Of a stretch of DNA of 64,000 bases, positions 50,959 through 59,975 are shown in pieces. The notes under the pieces were generated by a model. The model was not told the origin of the DNA, ran no database searches, and saw nothing but the letters and a program-made list of their open reading frames with translations. The DNA lies in NCBI GenBank assembly GCA_040506895.1, contig JBEVVY010000001.1:3457116-3521115 (forward strand). Direction: 5' to 3'. This DNA is from Sedimenticola_A sp040506895 (GTDB taxonomy: Bacteria > Pseudomonadota > Gammaproteobacteria > Chromatiales > Chromatiaceae). The first letter of the stretch is position 1, and each line of letters begins with the position of its first letter. The translations under genes were made by a program, and so were the position numbers.

Positions 50959-52827
50959 TCAAATGGCCACGCTACTACCCGTCGGGGGCGGTGGTGGTGG
51001 CGACAGGGGCTGAAAGATTCGGCCGTCGGAGCGCAGGAACTGGGTAAAGAATTCGAAAAAGATCAGGCGGGTGGTCTGGATAAACACCACCAGTCCGGCA
51101 GTGGCGATGATGAAAGCCTGGCCGGTTATCAGGATCAGGTAGTAGGCGATCACCGATTCAACACTCGATGCCACGGCAATGACGGCAGCTGACAATGCCG
51201 CATGGCCCAGTGCGAAGGCGCCGATGCGCAGGAACGACAGGGTGTTGACCGACAGCTTGAATATGCTGTGCAGCAGTCGCCCCACGATCAGGCTCAATGC
51301 CCCTGCACCGTGGCCGTGCAGTACCACCAGGCTGCCGACGATATACCAGGCCAGGGCCAGTACCATGAGCAGCGCGGCTTTCGGTTCATAGATGGCCGCC
51401 AGGGCCAGCAGGTAGAGGCTCAGCAGTGCGGCATCCTCCAGGGCCCAGGTTTTCATGTTATTCTGCCAGAACGCCTCGACACCCGAGAACACCAGGCCAA
51501 CGAGAATGATAATGCAGCCGATCACCAGGGAGAGGCTGAGGATTTTCAACGGATGCTCGATGGGCCTGAACCAGAGCGTCGGGAAGATGTCGTGAAAACC
51601 GAACGCCTCGCCGAACAGTACGCCGAACACCATGGCAACGAGTCCGCAGGGCAGCAGAACCCTGGTCTGTGGCCAACGGGGTGCTAGTAGCAGTCCGAGC
51701 AGGACCACCACGGCGCCGTGGCCAATATCCGGGAACATGAAGCCGAACAGCAGGGGGACTACGAAGGGCAACAGCAGGTTGGGGTCCACCTCGGTGCCAC
51801 CGGGGGGCGGCAACAGGTTGCTGAAGATCTGGAAAGGCCTGGCCCACCAGGACTGGAGGACGGAGACCGGGGGGGTGGCGTTGAGGGGCGCTACCGGAAA
51901 GCGCACGATGCTGTGGATATGGGCCTTGTCGAGCACACGCTGCAGCATTCCCGGACTCTCGGTTGTGGTCCAGCCGGTGATATGGCAGAACTTTTTGTCG
52001 GTGGCTACCGTGGGCAGGTACCTGAGAAACCAGCGCAGGATTTCGATATTGGCGAAGGCCTCCTTCATGCGGTGGTCCCAGAGGTGTTTCTTCTCCTTCT
52101 CCTGCAGCTGCAGTCTCTGTTGCTCCAGCTCGTTGAGCCTGTTGCCGATCACCATCCGCTTGTCAGGGCAATCCTCGGGTAGCCAGTCCGGTACATCGAT
52201 CTGCATACAGTCGGTGTAGTGGGCGGCGAGCCTGATCAGCTGCTCCTGCTGGGGCAGGCTGGCGACCAGGAAGAACTCGTAGTCCTCTGAAAGAACAGAG
52301 GCGGCTGCGGCATTATTGATGGTATGACTTGCCTGGTGACCGGCGGGACAGGCGAAGACCGCCTTGTAGAGGAAGCCCGTGCGATGGCGGAACTGTGCCA
52401 TGTCCCGCTCACCGCTCTCGATCGACTGGAAGTAGTCGGAGAGCAGCTCCAGGTTCCTGATCTCTGTTTCCACTGCCGCCAGGTGCTGTTCCAGCGATGA
52501 GCGTTTCTCCTCCCACTGACGCAGCGAGACGAGGGCGCCCTGTGCCGTCGCCGCAGCGGAGCCGGAGAGGCGGGAGGGGATCTGGTTGCCCTTGGGAGGG
52601 GTCAGCCGGTGCCTGGTGCAATAGGCGTCGAATGCGGCTATCGCCTGCTGGGTCTCGTGGACATCCAGGGGGGCCATAAGGCGCGGGTCCAGCTCGAGTT
52701 GTACTTCGCCGGTGCCGGCCAGGGCCTCCACCGCGTAGACCGTCTCGCCCCTTGGTACGTAAGCCTCGAACCATCTCGATTGGGCAGGGCGGAGCCGTGG
52801 AATCCGCTTTGTAGCGCTCTTCCCCAT
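50959..52827 (-). CDS. V-type ATPase subunit I (NtpI), orphan
   Basis: A 622-residue subunit-a homologue. The N-terminal half is a long coiled coil (LVSLRQWEEKRSSLEQHL, RLNELEQQRLQLQEKEKKH); the C-terminal half has about seven hydrophobic segments with the signatures VPLLFGFMFPDIGHGAVVVL and LSFLRIGAFALGHAALS. The tail is Pro-rich (SPPPPPPTG). It forms the ion half-channels of A/V-type ATPases. None of the other subunits is in the window, which is unusual because they normally form one operon. The start is the ATG at 52827. Confidence 0.88.
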   Translation of the reverse strand: MGKSATKRIPRLRPAQSRWFEAYVPRGETVYAVEALAGTGEVQLELDPRLMAPLDVHETQQAIAAFDAYCTRHRLTPPKGNQIPSRLSGSAAATAQGALVSLRQWEEKRSSLEQHLAAVETEIRNLELLSDYFQSIESGERDMAQFRHRTGFLYKAVFACPAGHQASHTINNAAAASVLSEDYEFFLVASLPQQEQLIRLAAHYTDCMQIDVPDWLPEDCPDKRMVIGNRLNELEQQRLQLQEKEKKHLWDHRMKEAFANIEILRWFLRYLPTVATDKKFCHITGWTTTESPGMLQRVLDKAHIHSIVRFPVAPLNATPPVSVLQSWWARPFQIFSNLLPPPGGTEVDPNLLLPFVVPLLFGFMFPDIGHGAVVVLLGLLLAPRWPQTRVLLPCGLVAMVFGVLFGEAFGFHDIFPTLWFRPIEHPLKILSLSLVIGCIIILVGLVFSGVEAFWQNNMKTWALEDAALLSLYLLALAAIYEPKAALLMVLALAWYIVGSLVVLHGHGAGALSLIVGRLLHSIFKLSVNTLSFLRIGAFALGHAALSAAVIAVASSVESVIAYYLILITGQAFIIATAGLVVFIQTTRLIFFEFFTQFLRSDGRIFQPLSPPPPPPTGSSVAI

Positions 52828-52936
52828 CGTTCAATCTCTACCTCGACGGCGGAAAAACCGCTTCCATATAAAGTATAGGCTCGGGGTGTTGCAGGGGCAG
52901 TGATAAACCTCAATCAAAAAAGGGGAGAAAAAGTAT

Positions 52937-52965
52937 TTGACAATATAAGAAAATACTAATAGACT
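52937..52965 (+). promoter_or_regulatory. candidate sigma70 promoter of the sulfur globule gene
   Basis: TTGACA at 52937-52942 and TAGACT at 52960-52965, 17-bp spacing. About 80 bp before the ATG at 53044. Confidence 0.45.
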
Positions 52966-53043
52966 CTCTCCCCAATGAGGCTGCAGCAGTATTCAGTCTC
53001 CTCAAACCAACTTTGAAAAATTAGTTAATTGGAGAAATTTGTC

Positions 53044-53331
53044 ATGAACAAGATCGTAAAGTCTGCTGCTGTTGCTGCAATGCTCGCTGCTTCTGCTTCC
53101 GCTTCCGCATGGTGGGGTGGTCCCTGGAATGGCCTGGGTGACGGCTTCGGTGACGGTTTCGGCGACTTCAACATGAACTTCAGCGGCCGCTCTTCTGCCT
53201 ACGGTCGTGGTAACGGCTACGGTTACGGCGCTCCTTACTACGGTTACGGCGCTCCTTACGGCTACGCCCCTTACGGTTACGCTCCTGTAGCTCCCGTTGC
53301 TCCTGTAGCTCCGGCTGCCGCTGCTAAATAA
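53044..53331 (+). CDS. sulfur globule-type protein
   Basis: A 95-residue secreted protein. Signal peptide MNKIVKSAAVAAMLAASASASA, then AWWGGPWNGLGDGFGDGFGDFNMNF, a Gly/Tyr-rich stretch of GYG and APYGY repeats, and a Pro/Val/Ala tail. This matches the envelope proteins of periplasmic sulfur globules in Allochromatium vinosum and relatives. The ATG at 53044 gives a normal signal peptide; the longer frame adds five codons. It implies transient storage of sulfur as globules, which fits the sox genes at the right end of the window. Confidence 0.85.
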   Translation: MNKIVKSAAVAAMLAASASASAWWGGPWNGLGDGFGDGFGDFNMNFSGRSSAYGRGNGYGYGAPYYGYGAPYGYAPYGYAPVAPVAPVAPAAAAK

Positions 53332-53357
53332 GTTCCAGGACTTTTTTAGCTGAAAAG

Positions 53358-53390
53358 AGGCCCGGGTACACATGTACCCGGGCCTTTTTT
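53358..53390 (+). terminator. terminator of the sulfur globule gene
   Basis: AGGCCCGGGTACA-CA-TGTACCCGGGCCT, 13-bp stem, then TTTTTT. Confidence 0.92.
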
Positions 53391-53596
53391 ATGTACAGGA
53401 TGTACGGTATGCCGCGGGAGGCATGGATGCCGGGAGCGGCGATGCAGAGGGCCGCCTTACGCCGGGACGATTTATTCGTAGTCCAGGTGTTCAGTCGCCA
53501 AACAAACACACTAATCACCAACCGTTTTCTATACTCCGGCTTACCTTTCCGGTAGAGCTGTGGGAAGGATTTGAGCCGAACCACACAAAGTAGAGC

Positions 53597-53690
53597 CAGA
53601 TTGTGTAGGGTGGGTTAGCGAAGCGTAACCCACAAACCAATTTCGGTTGTGGTGCAATACGCTACGCTATTGCACCCTGCATACGGAAGA
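53597..53690. repeat. dispersed palindromic repeat pair
   Basis: GGGTGGGTTAGC-GAAG-CGTAACCCAC hairpin followed by GGTGCAATACGC-TAC-GCTATTGCACC hairpin. The first is a widespread proteobacterial repeat form. The stretch 53391-53596 between the terminator and this repeat shows no gene; it contains a GGCATGGATGCCGGG segment similar to one at 63750. Confidence 0.7.
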
Positions 53691-53734
53691 TTGAAGCTGC
53701 CTTCCCCGGAAATATGCGATGAACCTTTTTTTAT

Positions 53735-54613
53735 TTAACAGCCGCAGCTGCCGTCAGGCTTGATCGCCTCGATGGTGGCCGAAACCACGTAATCCTCGAC
53801 CCCACGGCCGGGTGCCCAGTCCTTGATGAACTCGCGGGACTCGTCCTTGGGTTCGATGCGGATCTCGCAGAAACCGGCACTCTTCATCATCCCTGCCAGA
53901 TCGTCGATCAGCGATGCGTTGCCCATGCAGCCGGCGATCAGTTTTTCGTCGTTGCGCATCTCTTCCGGCAGTTCTATGGTGGCGACCACGTCCGATATGG
54001 CCAGGCGGCCTCCGGCCTTGAGGACCCTGAAGGCATCCCGGAAGACCTGGAGCTTGTCAGGGGAGAGGTTGATCACGCAGTTGGAGATGATCACATCTGC
54101 CGTGTTATCGGCGATGGGCAGGTGTTCGATCTCGCCAAGCCTGAACTCGACGTTGCTGTAGCGGCCCTTTACCGCATTGTTGCGGGCCTTGCTGAGCATG
54201 TCGGGGGTCATGTCCACACCGATCACCCGGCCGCTGCTGCCCACTTCCGGTGAGGCCAGGAAGCAGTCGAATCCGCCGCCGGAACCCAGGTCCACAACCA
54301 CTTCGCCCTGCTTCAGGGCGGCGATCGCCTTGGGATTGCCGCAGCCCAGTCCCATGTCGGCACCGGAGGGTACCTGCTCGAGCTCTTCGGCGCTGTAACC
54401 CAGTCGGGTGGATATCAGGGTGTTGATGGCGGAATCGTCCGAGACGCCACAACAGCTGGCCTCCACGCCGCAACAGTCTCCCGCGTTTTCGGCGTTGGCC
54501 ACCTCGGCATAGGCGCTGCGTACCTGCTGGCGGTGGGTGTCCAGTTCGACCAGGGTGGGGGTGTCGGGGGTGCAGCAGTCGCTGTCACTGCTGCAGCAGT
54601 TATCTTTGCTCAT
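53735..54613 (-). CDS. arsM: arsenite S-adenosylmethionine methyltransferase
   Basis: A 292-residue enzyme that methylates arsenite. The start MSKDNCCSSDSDCCTPDTP and CCGVEASCCGVSD hold Cys pairs; the SAM site is EVVVDLGSGGGFDCFLAS, and conserved ISNCVINLSPDK, GCMGNAS and GSCGC (C-terminal) Cys residues are present. The ATG at 54613 overlaps the arsR stop (ATGA), so translation is coupled. The longer frame upstream lies within arsR sequence. Confidence 0.92.
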   Translation of the reverse strand: MSKDNCCSSDSDCCTPDTPTLVELDTHRQQVRSAYAEVANAENAGDCCGVEASCCGVSDDSAINTLISTRLGYSAEELEQVPSGADMGLGCGNPKAIAALKQGEVVVDLGSGGGFDCFLASPEVGSSGRVIGVDMTPDMLSKARNNAVKGRYSNVEFRLGEIEHLPIADNTADVIISNCVINLSPDKLQVFRDAFRVLKAGGRLAISDVVATIELPEEMRNDEKLIAGCMGNASLIDDLAGMMKSAGFCEIRIEPKDESREFIKDWAPGRGVEDYVVSATIEAIKPDGSCGC

Positions 54614-54957
54614 TGGGAGAACCTCACTGTGAATTCGGTTGCTTCGTTGGAGAACAGCGTCGCCAGCCTGTTCAATACTGCCGGTTCGATCCAGCACTCC
54701 ACCTTCTTCCCGTTCCTGCGCATTTCGATCAAACCGGCGCGATTCAGCTCTTTCAGGTGGTGGGAGAGGGTCGAGGGCGCGATGTCCAGGCCTTCGCCCA
54801 GCTCTCCCACGCTGAAATGGGCTGCCGATTCTGCATCGCAGACGGTGCCCGGTGCACAGCAGGTGGTCAGGCGGCGAAACAGGGCAAGCCGATGGGGGTT
54901 GCCCAGTGCCTTGAACATCTCGGCATGCTGTTCAATATCGGTATTAATATTCGACAT
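54610..54957 (-). CDS. arsR: ArsR-family metalloregulator
   Basis: A 115-residue winged-helix repressor. MFKALGNPHRLALFRRLTTCC carries a Cys pair like that used to sense arsenite; SVGELGEGLDIAPSTLSHHLKELNRAGLI is the helix-turn-helix; wing RRNGKKVECWIE. Start at 54957. First gene of the arsR-arsM operon and presumably its own repressor; the AT-rich region to 55075 would hold the operator. Confidence 0.9.
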   Translation of the reverse strand: MSNINTDIEQHAEMFKALGNPHRLALFRRLTTCCAPGTVCDAESAAHFSVGELGEGLDIAPSTLSHHLKELNRAGLIEMRRNGKKVECWIEPAVLNRLATLFSNEATEFTVRFSQ

Positions 54958-55075
54958 GTTTCGAAATTTAGATCTGATGACTTCCAAAGTCAAGCGGTGA
55001 TGCCCCATATCAATACATCTTGCTGACGATATGGCTATCTTTTATTAGAGGACACACGTGGGAGGCCGTCTCCGC

Positions 55076-55852
55076 ATGTTGTTTGGTCGCTATCTGTGGT
55101 TGCTTGTCATTGCGATATTCGCCCTGCTTCCCGGGACAGGGCAGGCCCAGCCGAGGGTGCCCTGTGGCGGGGAACCCGAACCCGCCTATGCCGGTGTGGG
55201 GGAGACACCCAATATCGGCATCTGGTTCGATAGGGAGGGCGGTGCGTTGTGGCAGCCCGGTTCCTGCCTGGGTTGGGGAAAAAAAGAGAGTGCCACCCTG
55301 GTCGCCACCGCGGGCCGTTTTCAGCATGCGGGGGGGGTGGAGCCTCTGCTGACGCGTCTCGGCGCGGTTTCCCGCTTGACCGAGATCCAGTACTGGACGG
55401 TTACCGGCAAACACTGGCGGCCCCTGATCGCAGAGGCCTATGCGCTTGCGGGCAGGGACCGTACCCTGAAACGCGGGGACTTCTCCCTTGATGAGCTGGT
55501 GCCGGGGCAGGAACTCTACATGTGGCAGAAGGAGAACACCTTTGCCGGCAAGGTGCTCTACCGCATGCGGGTGAAGGAGCGAAGCGAGCGTCATATCGTG
55601 GTGGAGGCGGAGAATATCGAGACGGTCTGGTTCTTCATCTTTCCCATTCTCGATCCCGGTGAGTACCAGTTCGCCTACTTTCTCGAGCGGGAGTCCGACG
55701 GGGTGTGGCGCTACTACAGCCTGATGCGTATGGGCAGCAGCTGGAACCCCTACGAGGAGGGGTACGAGGATCACTATATCAACCGTGCCGTGGCGCTTTT
55801 TCGCTACCTTGCGGGTATCCCGACCGATCTGGAGCCGCCTGCTGCCCCGTGA
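55076..55852 (+). CDS. secreted protein of unknown function (DUF6675-like)
   Basis: A 258-residue protein with signal peptide (YLWLLVIAIFALLPGTGQA). Mature part: VPCGGEPEPAYAGVGETPNIGIWFD, a LTEIQYWTVTGKHWRPLIAEAYAL segment, and a YYSLMRMGSSWNPYEEGYEDHYINRAVALFRYLAG end. The pattern matches a family that I recall as DUF6675; the function is unknown. The ATG at 55076 is preceded by GGGAGG. Periplasmic by its signal peptide. Confidence 0.7.
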   Translation: MLFGRYLWLLVIAIFALLPGTGQAQPRVPCGGEPEPAYAGVGETPNIGIWFDREGGALWQPGSCLGWGKKESATLVATAGRFQHAGGVEPLLTRLGAVSRLTEIQYWTVTGKHWRPLIAEAYALAGRDRTLKRGDFSLDELVPGQELYMWQKENTFAGKVLYRMRVKERSERHIVVEAENIETVWFFIFPILDPGEYQFAYFLERESDGVWRYYSLMRMGSSWNPYEEGYEDHYINRAVALFRYLAGIPTDLEPPAAP

Positions 55853-55917
55853 ATCCGAAGTAAAACGGTATTAATATTGTGGGTGAATTCGTCTGCAAAT
55901 AAACTGTGCATTTGTTC

Positions 55918-55936
55918 TGAAAATGATTATCATAGT
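55918..55936 (+). promoter_or_regulatory. candidate Fur box
   Basis: GAAAATGATTATCATAGTG (55919-55936 region) matches 14 of 19 positions of the Fur consensus, about 100 bp upstream of the aminotransferase start. Confidence 0.4.
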
Positions 55937-56036
55937 GTTTTACTAGGAAATTATTGTTTGGATATTTGAGGTCTCTGCCCGGTGGGGAACAGTTGCAACC
56001 GGACAGGGATTTTTCATTGTTAAAGGTGAGAAGATA

Positions 56037-57218
56037 ATGGATACGCGTTCTTTCAACCCCCCGGTCCGCACCCTGATGGGTCCCGGTCCTTCCGATGTTC
56101 ATCCGCGCATTCTCGAGGCACTCTCCAGGCCCACCATCGGGCACCTGGATCCCGCCTTCGTAGGTATGATGGAGGAGGTCAAGGAGCTGCTCCAGTACGC
56201 CTTTCAGACCGAGAACCCGCTGACCATGCCTGTCTCGGCACCGGGTTCCGCCGGCATGGAGACCTGTTTCGCCAACCTGGTTGAGCCGGGTGACAAGGTG
56301 ATCGTCTGCCAGAACGGTGTCTTTGGCGGCCGCATGAAAGAGAATGTGGAGCGCTGCGGTGGCGAGGCGGTAATGGTCCAGGATGCCTGGGGCAGTGCAG
56401 TGGATCCTCAGAAACTGGAGGATGCGCTTAAGGCCAATCCGGATGCCAGGATCGTTGCCTTCGTCCACGCCGAGACCTCCACCGGTGCCCAGTCCGATGC
56501 CAAGACCCTGGTGGAACTGGCGCATAAACACGACTGCCTCACCATTGCGGATACGGTCACCTCCCTGGGCGGCACCCCGGTGAAGGTGGACGAGTGGGGT
56601 ATCGATGCGATCTACTCCGGCACCCAGAAGTGTCTCTCCTGTACCCCCGGCCTCTCGCCGGTGAGCTTCGGCGAGGCGGCACTTGAGAAGGTGAGGAACC
56701 GTGACACCAAGGTGCAGAGCTGGTTCCTGGACCTCAACCTGGTGATGGGATACTGGGGCAGCGGCGCAAAGCGTGCCTACCACCATACTGCACCCGTGAA
56801 CGCCCTCTACGGACTGCACGAAGCCCTGGTTATCCTCAAGAATGAGGGGCTCGAGAACGCCTGGGCGCGTCACCAGCACCATCACGAGGCGCTCAAGGCG
56901 GGCCTAGAGGCGATGGGTCTCACCTTTATCGTAAAGGAGGAGGAGCGCCTGCCCCAGCTCAACGCGGTCTCTATTCCTGGGGGCGTGGATGATGCAGCCG
57001 TGCGTTCACGTCTGCTCAACGAGTTCAATCTCGAGATCGGTGCGGGTCTGGGTGACCTGGCTGGTAAGGTGTGGCGCATTGGCCAGATGGGTCATGCCAG
57101 CCGTGCCGAAAACATTCTGCTCTGTGTTGCGGCTCTGGAGGCTGTGCTCTCCGATATGAATGCCGACATCAATACCGGTGTCGCGCTGGGAGCCGTACAG
57201 AAGGTCCTTGCCGGTTAA
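56037..57218 (+). CDS. PLP-dependent alanine/serine-glyoxylate aminotransferase family
   Basis: A 393-residue class V aminotransferase. LMGPGPSDVHPRILEA, GSAGMETCFANL, AETSTGAQSDA, IADTVTSLGG and IDAIYSGTQKCLSCTPGLSPV, with the PLP-binding Lys in GTQK, are all family-typical. Relatives convert glyoxylate to glycine with alanine or serine as donor. Full length. A possible Fur box lies upstream. Confidence 0.92.
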   Translation: MDTRSFNPPVRTLMGPGPSDVHPRILEALSRPTIGHLDPAFVGMMEEVKELLQYAFQTENPLTMPVSAPGSAGMETCFANLVEPGDKVIVCQNGVFGGRMKENVERCGGEAVMVQDAWGSAVDPQKLEDALKANPDARIVAFVHAETSTGAQSDAKTLVELAHKHDCLTIADTVTSLGGTPVKVDEWGIDAIYSGTQKCLSCTPGLSPVSFGEAALEKVRNRDTKVQSWFLDLNLVMGYWGSGAKRAYHHTAPVNALYGLHEALVILKNEGLENAWARHQHHHEALKAGLEAMGLTFIVKEEERLPQLNAVSIPGGVDDAAVRSRLLNEFNLEIGAGLGDLAGKVWRIGQMGHASRAENILLCVAALEAVLSDMNADINTGVALGAVQKVLAG

Positions 57219-57254
57219 CAACCTGAAATAGGGGGAGCGTGCCGCTCCCCCGTT

Positions 57255-57695
57255 TCAGCTCTCCACCCTCACGGCAAGTACATCGCAGGTGGCCAGGTGG
57301 AGAACACCGTTGGCCGTAGAGCCGAGCAGCAGTTGCAGCCCGTGCCGACCGTGACTGCCCAGCACGATGAGATCGACCTCGTGTTCCTGGGCGATGCGTA
57401 CGATCTCCCGCTTCGGGATACCGATCTCCACGAAGCATTCACTCTGCGTAAGACCATTTGCAGCCACCAGGCGTTTGAACCTGTCGTTGGCCTGGTCTGC
57501 CATGCGCTGATCCAGGTTTATATCTTCAGGCAGTGGGATCTCACCGGAGTACATGCTGCCGGTGTACTCGACCACGTGGATAAGGCTGAGTTTGGCGCCG
57601 TTCTGCATGGCCAGTTCCTTGCCCCTGGCCAGGACATTAGGGCTCTCTTCACCGGAAAAATCGGTTGCCACAAGGATATGCCGGTAGTTTGCCAT
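57255..57695 (-). CDS. uspA: universal stress protein (UspA family)
   Basis: A 146-residue single-domain protein. ILVATDFSGEES at the start, VDLIVLGSHGRHGLQLLLGSTANGVLHLATCDVLAV at the end with the ATP-binding G-x2-G-x9-GS/T pattern. Convergent with the aminotransferase. Stress-related, exact role unknown. Confidence 0.92.
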   Translation of the reverse strand: MANYRHILVATDFSGEESPNVLARGKELAMQNGAKLSLIHVVEYTGSMYSGEIPLPEDINLDQRMADQANDRFKRLVAANGLTQSECFVEIGIPKREIVRIAQEHEVDLIVLGSHGRHGLQLLLGSTANGVLHLATCDVLAVRVES

Positions 57696-57821
57696 AAGCG
57701 TGCTCCGTCAATGTTCCTGGTTTGAGTATGGAAGTTAAGCCTGTTTTTTTCCAGGTCGTAAACTTGCCTCTGGGGAGGTGATTCCGTAGGCTGGTGGCCA
57801 GCTATTACAAGAATTACCACC

Positions 57822-59975
57822 ATGTGGCACCGTTTACTCTGTATCTTCATCATATTCTTCGCGCTGGCGGGTGAAGCGATCGCCGTCGAGCCACCGATCC
57901 GTATCGGTGTGCTCAGCCATCGTGGCAGCGAGGCGACCCTGAAGATGTGGTCGCCCACGGCGGATTACCTTACCCAGGCTGTCCACGGCAGGCAGTTCGA
58001 GATCGTGCCGTTGGATTTCGACGAGGTGAATCCCTCGGTTGAGTCCGGAGCTGTCGATTTCGTGCTGGTCAATCCGGGCATCTATGTCAACCTCGAAGTG
58101 CGCTACCGGGTTTCGCGAATTGCCACCCTCAACAACCTGGTGGGCGAGGTGGCCAGCAACGTCTTCGGCGGCGTCATCTTCACCCGCAAGGACAGGGGTG
58201 ATCTCGCTTCGTTGGAAAACCTCAAGGGGAAGCGTTTCCTGGCGGTGGACGAGACATCACTGGGTGGTTTCCAGATGGCCTGGCGTCAGCTGCAGGATGT
58301 GGGCCTGAGTCCCTACGAGGATGTGCAGCTCTCTTTTGCCGGAATCCACGATGACGTGGTGATGGCCGTGCTCAATGGCGATGTGGACGCTGGAACGGTG
58401 CGCACAGATATCCTGGAACGGATGGCGTCCAGTGGCACCATTGACCTGACGGACTTCAAGATCATCAATCCCAGGTTCGAACCCCACTTCTACTTCAACC
58501 TGAGTACCCGGCTCTACCCCGAGTGGCCCTTCAGTAAGGTGCAGCATACCCCCAATGAACTGGCCCAGCGGGTAGCCGTGGCGCTGCTCAACATGCCTCA
58601 CGACCATGTCGCGGCACAAGCAGGCAACTATGCCGGCTGGACGGTACCCCTCGATTACCAGCCGGTGCACGATATTTTCAAGGCGCTGGCCCTGCCGCCC
58701 TACGAGGCCATCGCCAGGTTCACCCTGATGGATGCCATCCGCAAGTACTGGTACTGGCTGCTGGGCGGTTTGGTGTTTATTCTTTTCATGGCCTTTATGA
58801 CCACCTGGGTGGTACGCCTCAACCGGGAGCTCAAAAGGGCGCAGCTGCACCTGGAGCAGCGCCACGAACTGATTCTCAACTCGGTTGCGGACGGCATCTA
58901 CGGTGTGGACCTGCAGGGTAACTCCACCTTCGTCAACCGGGCGATGGAGCAGATCACCGGTTGGAAGGCGGAGGAGCTGATCGGGAAGAACCAGCACGAT
59001 ATCCTGCATCACACCCATGCGGACGGCACGCCCCATCCCCGGCACGAGTGCCCGGTATACGCTACCTACCGGGACAATGTGCCCCGGTTCGTTGATGACG
59101 ACGTGTTCTGGAAAAGGGACGGCAACTGCTTTCCCGTGGAATACACCAGTACCCCCCTGAGGGATGAGCACGAGGGCGTGGTGGGCAGCGTGGTGGTGTT
59201 TCGCGATATCAGCGAGCGCAAGCAGGCCGAGGAGGAGGCGCGCCAGCACCAGATGGACCTCGCCCACGTGGCCAGGCTCAGCACCATGGGCGAGATGGCC
59301 TCGGGTATCGCCCACGAGATCAACCAGCCCCTGACCGCCATAGCCACCAATGCACACGCCTGCATCCGTATGCTGGAGGCCGGTGGTGAACAGAATGAGC
59401 GTATCGCCGACGTGGTGGAGAAGATCGGCTCCCAGGCGGAACGGGCTGGCGAGATCATCCGCCAGCTGCGACAGTTCGTGCGCAAGGAGCAGCCCCAGCT
59501 GAGCGCGGTAAACCTCAACGAGCTGATCGACGAGGTGGTCACGCTTCTCAAGCCGGAGGCCCGCCGGGCGGATGTACGTATAGAGCTTGATCTGGAGCAG
59601 GAAATCAGTAGTGTACTGGCCCAGCATATCCAGATCGACCAGGTGATCCTTAACCTGGCCCGCAACGCCATCGAGGCGATGGAGGATATGCTCGAGGGTG
59701 ATAGGGTACTGACAATAACAACACGCCAGGGCGGCAAGAACGCGGTGATCGTGACGGTGGCCGATACGGGGCCGGGGCTGAGCGAAGAGGTGCGCGAGCA
59801 GGTGTTCAACCCCTTCGTTACCACCAAGCCCAGTGGAATGGGGCTCGGGCTCTCCATCAGCCAGGGGATTATCGACGCCCACAAGGGGCGGCTGTACGTC
59901 GATTCCAATCCCGGGGAGGGCGCGGTATTCCGCTTTATGTTGCCGGTGACAGAGGAGAAGGCAGATGAGCAGTGA
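57822..59975 (+). CDS. sensor kinase with PhnD-like periplasmic domain (TtrS/ThsS-like)
   Basis: A 717-residue membrane kinase. Signal peptide, then a PhnD-type binding domain (about 24-285; IRIGVLSHRGSEATLKMWSPTADYL, FVLVNPGIYVNL, GGVIFTRKDR), one transmembrane helix (WYWLLGGLVFILFMAFMTTWVV), a PAS domain (LILNSVADGIYGVDLQGN), HisKA (STMGEMASGIAHEINQPLTA) and HATPase (NLARNAIEAMED, GMGLGLSISQGII). This is the architecture of TtrS and ThsS, which sense tetrathionate and thiosulfate. It overlaps the regulator gene by 11 bp and lies upstream of the sox genes. Confidence 0.9.
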   Translation: MWHRLLCIFIIFFALAGEAIAVEPPIRIGVLSHRGSEATLKMWSPTADYLTQAVHGRQFEIVPLDFDEVNPSVESGAVDFVLVNPGIYVNLEVRYRVSRIATLNNLVGEVASNVFGGVIFTRKDRGDLASLENLKGKRFLAVDETSLGGFQMAWRQLQDVGLSPYEDVQLSFAGIHDDVVMAVLNGDVDAGTVRTDILERMASSGTIDLTDFKIINPRFEPHFYFNLSTRLYPEWPFSKVQHTPNELAQRVAVALLNMPHDHVAAQAGNYAGWTVPLDYQPVHDIFKALALPPYEAIARFTLMDAIRKYWYWLLGGLVFILFMAFMTTWVVRLNRELKRAQLHLEQRHELILNSVADGIYGVDLQGNSTFVNRAMEQITGWKAEELIGKNQHDILHHTHADGTPHPRHECPVYATYRDNVPRFVDDDVFWKRDGNCFPVEYTSTPLRDEHEGVVGSVVVFRDISERKQAEEEARQHQMDLAHVARLSTMGEMASGIAHEINQPLTAIATNAHACIRMLEAGGEQNERIADVVEKIGSQAERAGEIIRQLRQFVRKEQPQLSAVNLNELIDEVVTLLKPEARRADVRIELDLEQEISSVLAQHIQIDQVILNLARNAIEAMEDMLEGDRVLTITTRQGGKNAVIVTVADTGPGLSEEVREQVFNPFVTTKPSGMGLGLSISQGIIDAHKGRLYVDSNPGEGAVFRFMLPVTEEKADEQ

